Shown: positions 34,389 to 44,879, numbered from the stretch's first letter. The stretch: DNA of 64,000 nucleotides from Hoylesella enoeca JCM 12259 (GCF_000613405.1 NZ_BAIX01000007.1:1-64000); one strand, 5' to 3'. The notes: generated by a model not told the origin, from the sequence alone. Numbers and translations are program-made.

Positions 34389-36050
34389 TCAATACTTAAA
34401 CGATGAACCTCCGAGAAACTCGCGGAGCAATGAAGTGGGCGGCAGACTACGATTCGGAATCTGAGAGAAATACTTCAAAAACTTGCGCAACCGATAGGCT
34501 TCTGCGTATTCTTCGCAATTCTCCGGCACCATCTCCAACAACGGTTCGGCCTGTGCTTTGATAACCGCCAGCTCGAAAAGCATTGCTGTATTGAACATTA
34601 CATCGGCATTTTCCTGGTACGGGAATATCCACTTGTTCTCTCCGGCACGTACACTCGGCCAACGATGGATCGTTTCCTGTGCTGTACAACCGCGGTATTT
34701 ATTGTCTCTGATGATGCGACGCAGCAGTCGGTTGTCTGTTGTGGGAATGTAATTGTGGTCATCCAATAGGATGGTTGTCAGTGCCGAAGCATAGATTTTG
34801 AACTTCTGTGCAGCCGGAATGCGGTCGGTGAGCTGCGGGTTGAGTGCGTGAATGCCCTCGACTACCAACACATTATTGTCAGCAAGCTGCAAACGGCGGC
34901 CTCCCTTTTCGCTCTTCCCGGTCTGAAAATTATATTTCGGCAGTTCCACTTCTTCTCCCCGGAAGAGCGCTTGAAACTGTTCGTTGATGAGCGGAATGTC
35001 AAGTGCGTAGATACTTTCATAGTCGAACTCTCCCTTTTCGTCCTTAGGTGTGAGTTCACGATTCACAAAATAATCGTCGAGTGATATCTGAACGGGTTTG
35101 ATTCCGCTTGCCAAAAGCTGCACCGAGAGGCGTTTGCAGAAGGTAGTCTTGCCGCTTGACGACGGTCCTGCAATCAAAACCACTCGCGTTCCGCAGCGAT
35201 CGGCAATCTGATCGGCAATTTGTGAGATACGTTTCTCTTGTAATGCTTCCGACACATTGATAAGATCTGTGGTGTGTCCTTGCTTCACTGCCTCGTTAAA
35301 GTCGCCTACTGTCGTGATGCCTAAGATGCTTTGCCAGCGGTGATGCTCCTTAAACACCTCGAACATCTTATCTTGCGGCACCATCTCTCCAAGTTTTCCG
35401 GGGTCTTGAAGAGACGGAATACGCAGCAAAACACCGTCATAATACTTCTCAATTCCGAAGAGATAGATCTGTGAAGTATTGGTAAGCATCGACCCATAAT
35501 AGTAATCCTTATAATCGTCAATCGTATAATAGATGGTATAGAGCGCTCCCGAGCTTTCGAGGAGCTTGACTTTGGCTCCGTCTCCCAAGCTACGGAACAT
35601 ATTGATAGCATCTTCTGTGGTGGTTTCGTGCCGCAGAATGGGGAATCGTGCATCTATAATCTCCTGCATTCGGATGCGGATTCGGTCGGCGTCTTGCTGC
35701 ATAACAGGGTGCCCCAATTGCAGATTGCAGAAGTAACCGTTAGAAACCGGCGTGTCGATTACTACTTCGCTGCCGGGATAAAGGTCGTGAACGGCTTTGC
35801 AAAGAACGAAGAACAACGATCGCGTGTAAGCACGAGAACCCGATGCAGAGTGCATATCCAAGAACTCCACATCCTTGTTATGGAACACCCGGAAATGCAT
35901 TCCCTCTACCTTATTGTTGACCTTTGCGCTGATAGGTCCATACGGCATAGCGAGCTGAAAGTCACGAAAAATGTCAGAAAGTGTGCTTCCGATAGCAACG
36001 TTTTGAGTTTTTTTATTATTTTTGCAACGGATTTGTACTGTTTGTTTCAT
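34389..36050 (-). CDS. Uridine-kinase-like nucleoside kinase with N-terminal TGS-like domain
   Basis: A 553-residue protein. The first 60 residues resemble a TGS/ubiquitin-like domain, followed by a threonyl-tRNA-synthetase second-additional-domain-like region (residues about 65-230, containing GYFCNLQLGHPV). The kinase is in the second half, with Walker A GPSSSGKTTFCKR (from about residue 295), DDYFVNRELTPKDEKGEFD, VVEGIHALNP and RLLRRIIRDN. This three-part build is well known in Bacteroidota and Firmicutes, where it is annotated as nucleoside kinase. It probably phosphorylates uridine or cytidine. The 24 bp around its stop codon are repeated, diverged, at 34318-34341. Confidence 0.88.
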   Translation of the reverse strand: MKQTVQIRCKNNKKTQNVAIGSTLSDIFRDFQLAMPYGPISAKVNNKVEGMHFRVFHNKDVEFLDMHSASGSRAYTRSLFFVLCKAVHDLYPGSEVVIDTPVSNGYFCNLQLGHPVMQQDADRIRIRMQEIIDARFPILRHETTTEDAINMFRSLGDGAKVKLLESSGALYTIYYTIDDYKDYYYGSMLTNTSQIYLFGIEKYYDGVLLRIPSLQDPGKLGEMVPQDKMFEVFKEHHRWQSILGITTVGDFNEAVKQGHTTDLINVSEALQEKRISQIADQIADRCGTRVVLIAGPSSSGKTTFCKRLSVQLLASGIKPVQISLDDYFVNRELTPKDEKGEFDYESIYALDIPLINEQFQALFRGEEVELPKYNFQTGKSEKGGRRLQLADNNVLVVEGIHALNPQLTDRIPAAQKFKIYASALTTILLDDHNYIPTTDNRLLRRIIRDNKYRGCTAQETIHRWPSVRAGENKWIFPYQENADVMFNTAMLFELAVIKAQAEPLLEMVPENCEEYAEAYRLRKFLKYFSQIPNRSLPPTSLLREFLGGSSFKY

Positions 36051-36133
36051 TTCTTTTTAAAGAATAATGTTGCGTAAAAGTAAGCAAAAAGCGCATAAAG
36101 TGACATTGCAACTCACTTAAATTAGATAAAAAT

Positions 36134-37843
36134 ATGTCGATTTGGATTTTCTTAAAACTTATCGGTTCGCTGGCCCTTTTGATGTACGGTATGAAATCGA
36201 TGAGTGAAAGTTTGCAGAAGATGGCAGGTTCGCAGCTGCGCCACGTGCTGCAAGCGATGACTACAAACCGCTTTACAGGAATGATAACCGGTATGTTCGT
36301 GACAGCTGCCGTACAGTCTTCCACAGCCACAACTGTGATGACCGTGTCGTTCGTTAACGCCGGATTGCTCACGCTTGCACAGGCAATCTCGGTCATAATG
36401 GGTGCAAACATCGGAACGACTCTCACTGCCTGGATTATGAGTGCAGGCTTTTCATTCAACATTACCGACTTTGTTTATCCCGCATTCTTCATTGCCATTA
36501 TCCTGATTTATAATAAACGGCGCAAGAATATAGGCGATTTCCTCTTCGGCGTGGCGTTTATGTTCCTTGGATTGGGCACACTCCGCCAGACGGGTATCGA
36601 TATGGACCTGGCCCATAATCAGCCAGTGCTCGACTTCTTTTCCTCCTTTGACTCCGACAGTTTTATCACAACGATCGTCTTCTTGCTGCTCGGCAGCGTG
36701 CTGACGATGTGTGTTCAGTCGTCAGCAGCCATTATGGCTATCACGATGATCCTGTGTTCGAGTGGCGTTCTGCCCATATATCAAGGCATTGCATTGGTCA
36801 TGGGTGAGAACATCGGTACCACAGTGACATCTAACATCGCTGCATTCACAGCCAACACACAGGCTCGACGGGCTGCATTCGCCCATATGTTCTTCAACGT
36901 TTTCGGCGTGATTTGGATGCTGTGTGTGTTCAGACCATTCGTAGATATGATTTGCTCACTTGTTGGTTACGATGAAAACTTAGTGCCAGGAAACGCCGCT
37001 TTCATTGCAAATGCTGCCAAACTCTCGTTTGTTTTGGCTGCTTTCCATACGGTTTTCAATATCACCAATACGATGATTCTTATTTGGTTTATTCCTCAAA
37101 TAGAGAAACTCGTGTGCCGAGTCATCAAACCTCGCCGTTCGGAAGACGAAGACGACTTCCGACTTCGCTTCATCAGCAGCGGTATTTTGCAGACTCCCGA
37201 ACTCTCGGTGTTGGAAGCTCGCAAAGAAATTCAGTCGTTTGCAGAGCGCATCCAACGCATGTTCGGAATGGTTAGAGAGCTACTCGGTACGACCGACGAT
37301 GGCGCTTTCATCAAACTTTTTACACGCATCGAAAAGTATGAAGGCATCAGCGACAATATGGAAATTGAAATAGCGAAGTATCTCGATCAAGTGAGCGATG
37401 CCCATTTAAGCGATGAAACCAAAGCGAATATCCGTGCGATGCTGCGCGAAATCAGCGAACTTGAAAGCATCGGAGACAGTTGTTACAACATAGCTCGCAC
37501 CATCAGCCGCAAAGTAAAGAGCAAAGAAGACTTCACCGAACGGCAATACGAACACATTCATCAGATGTTCGAACTGACCGACGATGCTCTCTCGCAGATG
37601 AATATTATGCTCAACGACCGCAAGGAGAATCTCGACGTCAACCGTTCGTTCAACATTGAGAACGAGATCAACAACTATCGCAACCAGTTAAAGAGTGAAA
37701 ACATCAACGATGTAAACGATCATCTCTATACCTATGCTATCGGAACGATGTATATGGATATTATTGCCGAATGTGAAAAGCTCGGCGATTACGTTGTCAA
37801 TGTAGTCGAAGCGCGTATGGGTACGCGGCAACGCGAAGCGTGA
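36134..37843 (+). CDS. Na/Pi symporter family protein with PhoU-like C-terminus
   Basis: A 569-residue membrane protein. It has two inverted Na/Pi (NptA) repeats, each with the QSS motif: VQSSTATT near residue 60 and VQSSAAIMA near residue 200. About nine membrane segments occupy the first 330 residues. The C-terminal 230 residues are a soluble helical PhoU-like domain. The likely role is sodium-dependent phosphate uptake in the inner membrane with the PhoU part regulating it. It is divergent from the nucleoside kinase gene, is followed by a strong terminator, and is transcribed alone. Confidence 0.93.
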   Translation: MSIWIFLKLIGSLALLMYGMKSMSESLQKMAGSQLRHVLQAMTTNRFTGMITGMFVTAAVQSSTATTVMTVSFVNAGLLTLAQAISVIMGANIGTTLTAWIMSAGFSFNITDFVYPAFFIAIILIYNKRRKNIGDFLFGVAFMFLGLGTLRQTGIDMDLAHNQPVLDFFSSFDSDSFITTIVFLLLGSVLTMCVQSSAAIMAITMILCSSGVLPIYQGIALVMGENIGTTVTSNIAAFTANTQARRAAFAHMFFNVFGVIWMLCVFRPFVDMICSLVGYDENLVPGNAAFIANAAKLSFVLAAFHTVFNITNTMILIWFIPQIEKLVCRVIKPRRSEDEDDFRLRFISSGILQTPELSVLEARKEIQSFAERIQRMFGMVRELLGTTDDGAFIKLFTRIEKYEGISDNMEIEIAKYLDQVSDAHLSDETKANIRAMLREISELESIGDSCYNIARTISRKVKSKEDFTERQYEHIHQMFELTDDALSQMNIMLNDRKENLDVNRSFNIENEINNYRNQLKSENINDVNDHLYTYAIGTMYMDIIAECEKLGDYVVNVVEARMGTRQREA

Positions 37844-37870
37844 TTAGAGATTAGATACGAAAATATGAGC

Positions 37871-37922
37871 GGCTGAAAAGACGGTACAAAACATCTCTGT
37901 GCCATCTTTTCAGCCTTTTTTC
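37871..37922 (+). terminator. Intrinsic terminator of the Na/Pi symporter gene
   Basis: GGCTGAAAAGA (37871-37881) and TCTTTTCAGCC (37905-37915) form a perfect 11-bp stem followed by seven T. Confidence 0.92.
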
Positions 37923-37997
37923 TTTTTACGTTTTATTATCGCCAAAACATAACAGTATATACTTATTTGCAGAGAAAGATAGAGAGGCCGTTCTGAT

Positions 37998-38107
37998 TAA
38001 TAGTTAATCACGCTGCAACTAACCGTTAATCGGCGCACAATTAACGGTTAAACGAAGGGTGACTAACGGTTAGTTGCGCGACATTTAACGGTTAATGAGA
38101 AGCGGGG
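37998..38107. repeat. 22-bp phased repeat array 7 (five units)
   Basis: Units start at 37998 (TAATAGTTAA), 38020 (TAACCGTTAA), 38042 (TAACGGTTAA), 38064 (TAACGGTTAG) and 38086 (TAACGGTTAA). This is the clearest array. With the terminator and the rimP promoter it accounts for the 37844-38306 gap. Confidence 0.92.
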
Positions 38108-38212
38108 TGTCTGTTTGTTGTTGTTCGATTGAAATAAAACTTTTTTCGATCGGAATAAAAAACACAGGGAGTTTTATGTGAATCGGCCGATCGAAAATAT
38201 CTCAGAAAATGC

Positions 38213-38243
38213 TTGGTTATGTGCGGAAATGTTCGTAACTTTG
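38213..38243 (+). promoter_or_regulatory. Promoter of rimP-nusA-infB
   Basis: TTG (38213-38215), 20 bases, then TAACTTTG (38236-38243). The start is expected near 38249. Confidence 0.7.
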
Positions 38244-38256
38244 CACCGTTCAGTGG

Positions 38257-38294
38257 AATGGGGGGCTCTGATAAGAGCTCCTCATTCTGTTTTT
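38257..38294 (+). promoter_or_regulatory. Leader hairpin with U tract before rimP (attenuator-like)
   Basis: AATGGGGGGCTCT (38257-38269) pairs over 13 bases, two of them G-U, with AGAGCTCCTCATT (38274-38286) around the loop GATA. CTGTTTTT follows. It lies within 10 nt of the predicted 5' end and ends 13 bp before the rimP start. It has the form of an intrinsic terminator placed in the leader. Confidence 0.6.
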
Positions 38295-38306
38295 AATAAA
38301 TTATTT

Positions 38307-38774
38307 ATGATTGACAAGAAGATCGTAAAAACGTTAGTCGATGAGTGGCTTACAGGAAAAGACTACTTTTTAGTAGGTATTGAGATCAGCCAAGACGATA
38401 AAATCGTGGTGGAAATCGACCACGCCGAGGGCGTATGGATTGAAGACTGCGTAGAATTAAGCCGTTACATTGAGGATCATCTCAGCCGAGACGAAGAAGA
38501 TTATGAGCTGGAAGTAGGTTCGGCAGGGCTCGGTCAGCCTTTCAAAGTGCCGCAACAGTACATCAATTTCATTGGGAAAGAGGTGGAAGTGATGGACTCC
38601 GAGGGCAAGAAAATCAAAGGAATTTTGACCAATGTGGATGGGAACGACTTCACGGTCACGGTTCGTGAAAAGGTGAAAGTAGAAGGAAAGAAGCGCCCCG
38701 AACTGCAAGATGTGGTGCACGAGTATCAAATGGACAAAGTGAAATATACGAAATACATCATCGACTTTAAGTAA
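38307..38774 (+). CDS. rimP: Ribosome maturation factor RimP
   Basis: A 155-residue protein from the ATG at 38307 (MIDKKIVKTLVDEWLTGKDY); the longer frame would start upstream of the promoter. The N-terminal alpha/beta domain contains DDKIVVEIDHAEGVWIEDCVELSRYIE, with the conserved YELEVGSAGLGQPF motif, and a small SH3-like C-terminal domain follows. RimP helps assemble the 30S subunit. It is the first gene of the common rimP-nusA-infB operon. Confidence 0.95.
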   Translation: MIDKKIVKTLVDEWLTGKDYFLVGIEISQDDKIVVEIDHAEGVWIEDCVELSRYIEDHLSRDEEDYELEVGSAGLGQPFKVPQQYINFIGKEVEVMDSEGKKIKGILTNVDGNDFTVTVREKVKVEGKKRPELQDVVHEYQMDKVKYTKYIIDFK

Positions 38775-38925
38775 GTCTTTTCGTTTTTTAACCTTGAAGT
38801 CGGCGGAGGTTGCAGTAAACGAACTTTCGAGTTACTATTGTTCTATACTCGACGAAAGCGAAACCCCATCCGCTCATCAACTTAAAAGCGAATGAACTCA
38901 GAAAAAATAAAATTCAAAAACTTAT

Positions 38926-40191
38926 ATGGCACTAAGAAAAAAGGATGAAGAGACAATCAGTATGATTGATACTTTCAGGGAGTTTAAAGACACAAAGAAT
39001 ATCGATCGCACTACTTTGGTGAGCGTACTCGAAGAGAGTTTCCGCAACGTTTTGACCAAAATATTCGGCAGCGATGAGAATTTTGACGTCATTGTAAACC
39101 CTGATAAGGGCGACTTTGAAATCTATCGCAATCGTATTGTGGTAGCAGACGGAGATGTGGAAGACGAAAACAAGCAAATTGCTCTTGCTGAGGCGCAGAA
39201 GATCGAACCCGATTATGAGGTGGGCGAAGACGTTTCCGAACGCGTAGATTTTGCCAAATTCGGACGCCGCGCCATACTGACGCTTCGCCAAACACTGGCT
39301 TCCAAGATCCTCGAACTTGAACATGACTCCTTATATAATAAGTATAAGGACCGCGTGGGACAGATTATTTCGGGTGAGGTTTATCAGATATGGAAACGCG
39401 AAGTGCTGGTAGTTGACGACGAAAACAATGAGTTAATTCTGCCGAAGTCTGAACAAATCCCCTCAGATCAGTATCACAAGGGCGAGACTTTGCGCGCCGT
39501 CATCCTGCGAGTGGATAATGAAAACAACAATCCGAAGATCATTTTGAGTCGCACCAGTCCTATGTTCCTCGAACGATTGTTGGAAGCTGAGGTGCCCGAA
39601 ATCAGTGATGGACTCATCTCTATCAAGCGAATCGCCCGGATGCCAGGTGAAAGAGCCAAGGTGGCTGTTGAGAGTTACGACGAGCGAATAGACCCCGTGG
39701 GAGCCTGTGTGGGCGTCAAGGGTAGTCGTGTTCACGGCATTGTGCGTGAGCTCTGCAATGAAAATATCGACGTAATCAATTACACTTCCAATACGAAACT
39801 CTTCATTCAGCGTGCTCTTAGTCCTGCACGCGTGAGCAGCATTACGCTCGATGAGGAGAATCATAAGGCTGAAGTATTCCTCCAACCGGAAGAAGTTTCA
39901 TTGGCAATCGGCCGTAGCGGGCTCAATATTAAGCTCGCCTCGATGCTCACCGAATTTACAATCGATGTGTTCAGAGAAGTTGCCGGCGACGAGGGAGACG
40001 AAGATATCTATCTCGATGAGTTTGCAGATGAAATTGATCAGTGGGTTATTGATGCCATCAAGGCCATCGGTCTTGATACAGCTAAGGCTGTACTCAATGC
40101 TCCTCGGGAGATGTTGATCGAGAAAGCCGACCTTGAAGAGGAGACTGTCGACAACGTGCTGCGCGTGCTCCAAGCCGAATTTGAACGGTAA
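38926..40191 (+). CDS. nusA: Transcription termination/antitermination factor NusA
   Basis: A 421-residue protein with the N-terminal RNA-polymerase-binding domain (to about 130), an S1 domain (about 140-205, VGQIISGEVYQIWKREVLVV), and two KH domains (DPVGACVGVKGSRVHGIVRE and SLAIGRSGLNIKLAS). The C-terminal acidic repeat of E. coli NusA is missing apart from a helical end, as in other Bacteroidota. It controls pausing, termination and antitermination. It is the second gene after rimP. Confidence 0.97.
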   Translation: MALRKKDEETISMIDTFREFKDTKNIDRTTLVSVLEESFRNVLTKIFGSDENFDVIVNPDKGDFEIYRNRIVVADGDVEDENKQIALAEAQKIEPDYEVGEDVSERVDFAKFGRRAILTLRQTLASKILELEHDSLYNKYKDRVGQIISGEVYQIWKREVLVVDDENNELILPKSEQIPSDQYHKGETLRAVILRVDNENNNPKIILSRTSPMFLERLLEAEVPEISDGLISIKRIARMPGERAKVAVESYDERIDPVGACVGVKGSRVHGIVRELCNENIDVINYTSNTKLFIQRALSPARVSSITLDEENHKAEVFLQPEEVSLAIGRSGLNIKLASMLTEFTIDVFREVAGDEGDEDIYLDEFADEIDQWVIDAIKAIGLDTAKAVLNAPREMLIEKADLEEETVDNVLRVLQAEFER

Positions 40192-40312
40192 TGGGCACCC
40201 CGTCATAGGAGCGCACGGCGGCGTGTGCGTTCTTTCCAACCAGCAAACGATTACCAACGGAACGTAACGCCGATGCGTCCCAACACCTATCAACAGAAAA
40301 GAGAGATATTCA

Positions 40313-43267
40313 ATGAGCATCAGATTAAATAAAGCATTACGTGAATTAAACATCGGACTTCAAACGGCCGTTGAGTTCTTGGAGAAACGAAACGAACTGG
40401 GAGAAGTGAAAAACGAACTGAGTTTCAAACTCAGTGAGGCCCAATACCAAGCGCTGATCGAAGCTTTCAAGCAGGATGCAGAGGTCCGTAGCCAGGCCGA
40501 ACGCCTTTTCTCGAAGAAGCCCAAGGATAAGAAGCCTTCGCGAGAAGCCAAAGACAATCGGGCAGAGAGTCTGCTCAAATCGACCAAACAACAGCAGTTT
40601 AAACCGCTGGGTAAAATCGATCTCGACAACGTCGGTAAGAAATCGGCTGCCGATATACCTGTCGAGTCTGCGCAGCAAACGGTTACGAAAAAAGACAGTA
40701 GTACACCGACTCCAGTTACCGAAGCACCGCAAGAAACCGTTCAGATAGCAACCGAACCGGTCATTGCACAAGAACAGAAAGAAGCGAAATCCATTGTGAC
40801 GGCCGAAATGAAAGCTACTTCGCAACCCTCTGATCATGAAGAGGTTGCAAAGTCGGCAGAATCTACCGCGCAACCAATAGTAAATCACAATGCAACTAAC
40901 GCTGATTCGCAACCCGAAAAAGCATTAGACGCAACGCAAGTAACGGTTTCCGAGAAACCGACCGCAGATACTTCTGTCGACGAGGAACCGAAATCCACCG
41001 AACAAACAGCGTCTAGGTCGACCGAAGATAAGGATTCTGGTCCAGCCATTTTCCAGCTCAAAAGCGAAAAGGCGATGCTCAACGCGCCCAAGGTAAACGT
41101 ACTCGGAAAAATCGATCTCGATGCAATCAACCAGAGTACACGGCCTAAGAAGAAGTCGAAAGAAGAACGGCGGAAAGAGCGCGAAGAGAAAAACCGACAG
41201 GCAGGAGGCGAGCGTAAGAAGCGGGTTCGTATCAACAAGGAGCGCGTAGATATCAATGCTGCGGCCAATCAGCCTGCGAATACCGGTAATTCGGCCGCAA
41301 ACAAAAATGCCTCCGGTAAGAAAAGCAAGAACCGCAAGCGCAATCACAAGCCTTTGGAAGTGAACGAAGAGGATGTAGCACGCCAAGTAAAGGAGACGCT
41401 GGCACGGCTTACCAATAAACAGAATCAGAACAAGAAGGGGGCAAAATACCGCAAAGAGAAGCGCGATGCCGTGCAGGAGAAGCTCAACGAAGAGGCTCGT
41501 GCCGAGCGCAAAGACAGCAAAACGCTGAAGCTCACGGAGTTTGTCACCGTCAGCGAACTTGCAACGATGATGGATGTATCGGTCAATCAGGTTATCGGTA
41601 CGTTGATGAGTGTCGGCATTATGGTGTCGATCAATCAGCGCCTGGATGCCGAAACAATCAATCTTGTTGCCGAAGAGTTCGGCTTCAAGACTGAATATGT
41701 GAGTGCCGAAGTGTCTGAAGCCGTGACCGAAGAGGCCGACGACGAGTCGGAACTCGTATCGCGCGCCCCCATCGTAACGGTGATGGGACACGTGGATCAC
41801 GGTAAGACATCGCTGCTCGACTACATTCGCAAGACTAATGTCATTGCAGGTGAGGCCGGCGGAATCACTCAACACATCGGTGCTTACAACGTGAAGCTCG
41901 AAGACGGACGCCGTATCACTTTCTTGGATACCCCGGGACACGAAGCATTTACGGCTATGCGTGCCCGCGGAACACAGGTTACCGACATCGCGATTATCAT
42001 CATTGCGGCCGACGACAGTGTGATGCCGACCACGCGCGAGGCTATTGCGCATGCTCAAGCAGCTAATGTGCCGATGGTGTTTGCCATCAACAAGATTGAT
42101 AAACCGGGTGCCAACCCCGACAAGATACGTGAAGATCTTTCGCAAATGAATCTTCTTGTGGAAGATTGGGGTGGTAAATACCAGTGTCAGGAGATTAGTG
42201 CCAAGCAGGGTTTGGGTGTGAAAGAGCTCTTGGAAAAGGTGCTTCTCGAAGCCGAAATGCTCGACTTGAAGGCTAATCCCAATCGAAAGGCTACGGGAAG
42301 TATCATCGAATCGTCATTAGATAAGGGTCGCGGCTATGTAAGTACGTTGCTCGTAAACAACGGAACACTGCGAGTGGGCGACAATGTCATTGCCGGAACC
42401 AGTTGGGGTCGAATCAAAGCGATGTTCAACGAGCGCAATCAGCGCATTGAAGAAGCCTGTCCTGCTGAGCCTGCCATTATCTTGGGACTTAACGGTGCAC
42501 CGACAGCCGGCGACACATTCCACGTTTTAGAGACCGAGCAAGAGGCTCGCGACATCGCCAACAAGCGGTTGCAGCTGCAACGAGAGCAAGGTCTTCGCAC
42601 GCAGAAACGATTGACGCTGAGCGATATCTCACATCGAATTGCCTTAGGATCATTCAAAGAACTGAACATCATTGTCAAAGGAGATACCGACGGTTCGATA
42701 GAAGCGCTGAGCGATTCGTTCATCAAACTGTCTACCGAAAAGATCAAAGTAGACGTCATTTACAAGGCCGTTGGACAGATTTCAGAGAGTGATGTCACCT
42801 TGGCCGATGCTTCTGACGCCATCATAGTGGGCTTCCAAGTGCGCCCGTCGGCTGCTGCACGCAAGCTGGCTGAGCAAGAAGGTGTAGAGATCAATACCTA
42901 TTCCGTGATCTACGACGCCATCGACGACGTGAAGTCTGCAATGATCGGAATGCTCGATAAAGTGAAGAAAGAAGTGGTAACAGGTGAAGTTGAGGTGCGC
43001 GAAGTATTCAAAATATCGAAGGTCGGAACTGTTGCCGGTGCCTTTGTAACCGAAGGCAAGGTGCACAGAAGCGACAAAGCGCGGCTCGTTCGCGACGGAA
43101 TTGTGATCCATACAGGCGATCTCAACGCCTTGAAACGTTATAAAGACGATGTCAAAGAGGTGGCTTTCGGCTTCGAGTGCGGTATCAGTTTCGTCAACTT
43201 CAACGATATTCAGCAAGGCGATATTATCGAAACCTTCACCGAGATTGAGGTTCAACAGAAGTTGTAG
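40313..43267 (+). CDS. infB: Translation initiation factor IF-2
   Basis: A 984-residue GTPase. It has a short N-terminal helix domain (1-60), a long disordered linker (about 65-390) of Lys, Glu, Ala and Thr, then the IF2N domain ([18 protein letters not shown]), the G domain with GHVDHGKT (492-499), DTPGHEAF and NKIDKPGAN, and domains II-IV to the end. IF-2 brings initiator tRNA to the 30S subunit. The linker segment at about residues 188-217 is encoded by a 22-bp phased array of the same type as the intergenic arrays. Third gene of the rimP operon. Confidence 0.97.
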   Translation: MSIRLNKALRELNIGLQTAVEFLEKRNELGEVKNELSFKLSEAQYQALIEAFKQDAEVRSQAERLFSKKPKDKKPSREAKDNRAESLLKSTKQQQFKPLGKIDLDNVGKKSAADIPVESAQQTVTKKDSSTPTPVTEAPQETVQIATEPVIAQEQKEAKSIVTAEMKATSQPSDHEEVAKSAESTAQPIVNHNATNADSQPEKALDATQVTVSEKPTADTSVDEEPKSTEQTASRSTEDKDSGPAIFQLKSEKAMLNAPKVNVLGKIDLDAINQSTRPKKKSKEERRKEREEKNRQAGGERKKRVRINKERVDINAAANQPANTGNSAANKNASGKKSKNRKRNHKPLEVNEEDVARQVKETLARLTNKQNQNKKGAKYRKEKRDAVQEKLNEEARAERKDSKTLKLTEFVTVSELATMMDVSVNQVIGTLMSVGIMVSINQRLDAETINLVAEEFGFKTEYVSAEVSEAVTEEADDESELVSRAPIVTVMGHVDHGKTSLLDYIRKTNVIAGEAGGITQHIGAYNVKLEDGRRITFLDTPGHEAFTAMRARGTQVTDIAIIIIAADDSVMPTTREAIAHAQAANVPMVFAINKIDKPGANPDKIREDLSQMNLLVEDWGGKYQCQEISAKQGLGVKELLEKVLLEAEMLDLKANPNRKATGSIIESSLDKGRGYVSTLLVNNGTLRVGDNVIAGTSWGRIKAMFNERNQRIEEACPAEPAIILGLNGAPTAGDTFHVLETEQEARDIANKRLQLQREQGLRTQKRLTLSDISHRIALGSFKELNIIVKGDTDGSIEALSDSFIKLSTEKIKVDVIYKAVGQISESDVTLADASDAIIVGFQVRPSAAARKLAEQEGVEINTYSVIYDAIDDVKSAMIGMLDKVKKEVVTGEVEVREVFKISKVGTVAGAFVTEGKVHRSDKARLVRDGIVIHTGDLNALKRYKDDVKEVAFGFECGISFVNFNDIQQGDIIETFTEIEVQQKL
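40875..40962. repeat. 22-bp phased repeat array inside infB (array 8)
   Basis: Units at 40875 (CAATAGTAAA), 40897 (TAACGCTGAT), 40919 (AAAGCATTAG) and 40941 (TAACGGTTTC) hold the 22-bp step. The first unit matches the unit at 37998 in 18 of 22 bases. It codes for part of the disordered linker of IF-2. Confidence 0.65.
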
Positions 43268-43313
43268 GCACATTTGTTACCATCCCGAAGTGTGGTATGG
43301 ATTTTGTATCTGA

Positions 43314-43352
43314 CGATTGTAGGGGCGTACGTAGCGTATGTTCCTACAATCG
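43314..43352. repeat. REP-like palindrome between infB and sufB
   Basis: CGATTGTAGG (43314-43323) and CCTACAATCG (43343-43352) are perfect inverted arms. The loop also folds (GCGTACG / CGTATGT). The GTAGGGGCGTACG string resembles palindromes repeated in many bacterial genomes. It could end the infB transcript, although there is no T run. Confidence 0.65.
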
Positions 43353-43368
43353 GTTAATCATTCAGTAA

Positions 43369-44742
43369 ATGATGGATAATAACAATAAGAATGCGTATGT
43401 GAGACAAGTAGCCGAACAAAAATATGAGTTCGGCTTCACCACAGACGTGCATACGGATATCATCGAGAAAGGTTTGAGCGAAGATGTTGTGCGTTTGATC
43501 TCCGTAAAAAAAGGTGAACCGGAATGGCTTTTGGCGTTTCGCTTACAGGCATTTCGTTATTGGCAGAAGCTGAAACAGCCCTCGTGGGGACACGTCCGAT
43601 TGCCTGAAATCGATTATCAAGCCATCTCTTATTATGCCGATCCATTGGCTAAGAAGCCCAAAAACAAAGAGATCGATCCCGAAATGGAGAAGACTTTCGA
43701 GAAGCTTGGCATCCCTTTGGAAGAGCGTTTGGCATTGAGTGGAACGGCAGTAGATGCCATTATGGACTCCGTTTCGGTGAAAACGACATTCAAGGAAAAG
43801 CTCGCCGAGAAAGGAATTATCTTTTGTTCAATCGGCGAAGCCGTTAAAACGCATCCCGACTTGGTACGCGAATACTTGGGAACAGTCGTTCCTTATAGTG
43901 ACAATTTCTTCGCAGCGCTCAACAGTGCAGTGTTTAGCGACGGTTCGTTTGTATATATTCCCAAGGGTGTTCGTTGCCCGATGGAACTCAGTTCATATTT
44001 CCGCATCAATGCAAGAAATACCGGTCAGTTCGAGCGTACACTCATTGTGGCCGAAGATAACGCGTATGTGAGCTATTTAGAAGGCTGTACTGCCCCAATG
44101 AGAGACGAGAATCAGCTGCACGCTGCGATAGTAGAGATTATCGTAAAAGAGGCTGCTGAGGTGAAGTATTCAACTGTTCAGAACTGGTATCCGGGTGATG
44201 AGAGAGGCCGAGGAGGTGTCTTTAACCTCGTAACGAAGCGCGGTGACCTGCGCGGTAACGGCTCGAAGCTGTCGTGGACACAGGTAGAAACGGGCAGCGC
44301 CATTACTTGGAAGTATCCGTCTTGTATTCTTCGGGGCGACGATTCGCAAGCAGAATTCTATTCGGTAGCCGTTACCAACAATTATCAGGAGGCCGACACG
44401 GGTACCAAGATGATTCATATGGGCAAGAATACAAAGTCTACCATCATCTCGAAAGGTATCAGTGCGGGTCATAGTCAGAACTCTTATCGAGGCTTGGTAC
44501 GTGCTACTGCCAATGCGGATAATGCCCGGAATTACAGCTCTTGCGATAGTCTGCTGCTCGGAAGTGACTGTGGTGCGCATACGTTTCCATATATGGACAT
44601 TCACAACGACACGGCAATCGTAGAACACGAAGCCACAACCAGCAAGATCAGCGAGGAGCAATTGTTCTACTGCAATCAGCGAGGCATACCTACGGAGCAA
44701 GCTGTCGGCCTGATTGTTAACGCTATGCCAAGGAAGTTTTAA
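43369..44742 (+). CDS. sufB: Fe-S cluster assembly protein SufB
   Basis: A 457-residue scaffold protein. It has the SufB core beta-helix with [18 protein letters not shown], the segment [21 protein letters not shown] with its conserved Cys and His, and [17 protein letters not shown] near the end. SufB with SufC and SufD assembles iron-sulfur clusters using sulfur from SufS. The start [23 protein letters not shown] has two adjacent ATGs (43369, 43372). It is the first gene of the suf operon. Confidence 0.97.
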   Translation: MMDNNNKNAYVRQVAEQKYEFGFTTDVHTDIIEKGLSEDVVRLISVKKGEPEWLLAFRLQAFRYWQKLKQPSWGHVRLPEIDYQAISYYADPLAKKPKNKEIDPEMEKTFEKLGIPLEERLALSGTAVDAIMDSVSVKTTFKEKLAEKGIIFCSIGEAVKTHPDLVREYLGTVVPYSDNFFAALNSAVFSDGSFVYIPKGVRCPMELSSYFRINARNTGQFERTLIVAEDNAYVSYLEGCTAPMRDENQLHAAIVEIIVKEAAEVKYSTVQNWYPGDERGRGGVFNLVTKRGDLRGNGSKLSWTQVETGSAITWKYPSCILRGDDSQAEFYSVAVTNNYQEADTGTKMIHMGKNTKSTIISKGISAGHSQNSYRGLVRATANADNARNYSSCDSLLLGSDCGAHTFPYMDIHNDTAIVEHEATTSKISEEQLFYCNQRGIPTEQAVGLIVNAMPRKF

Positions 44743-44879
44743 ATAAATTGCCGATGGAATTTGCCGTTGAAGCCCAAAAACTTTTGAGTGTTTCGCTCGA
44801 AGGAACAGTAGGGTAGGAGTGACGGATGAATGCTGATGGATGACGGATGAATGGTGAAGGATGAGCGTTTAAAACTTAA

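Noticed and set aside
37998..38107. The 22-bp arrays considered as CRISPR.
   Set aside because: The repeat core is only 9-10 bases, spacers of 12 bases are too short and partly conserved, and there is no cas gene.
40925..42145. A 406-residue frame antisense to infB.
   Set aside because: infB is certain on the plus strand; this frame is a by-product of its codon use. The same holds for 19341-20339 (bamA) and 6014-6829 (sulfatase).
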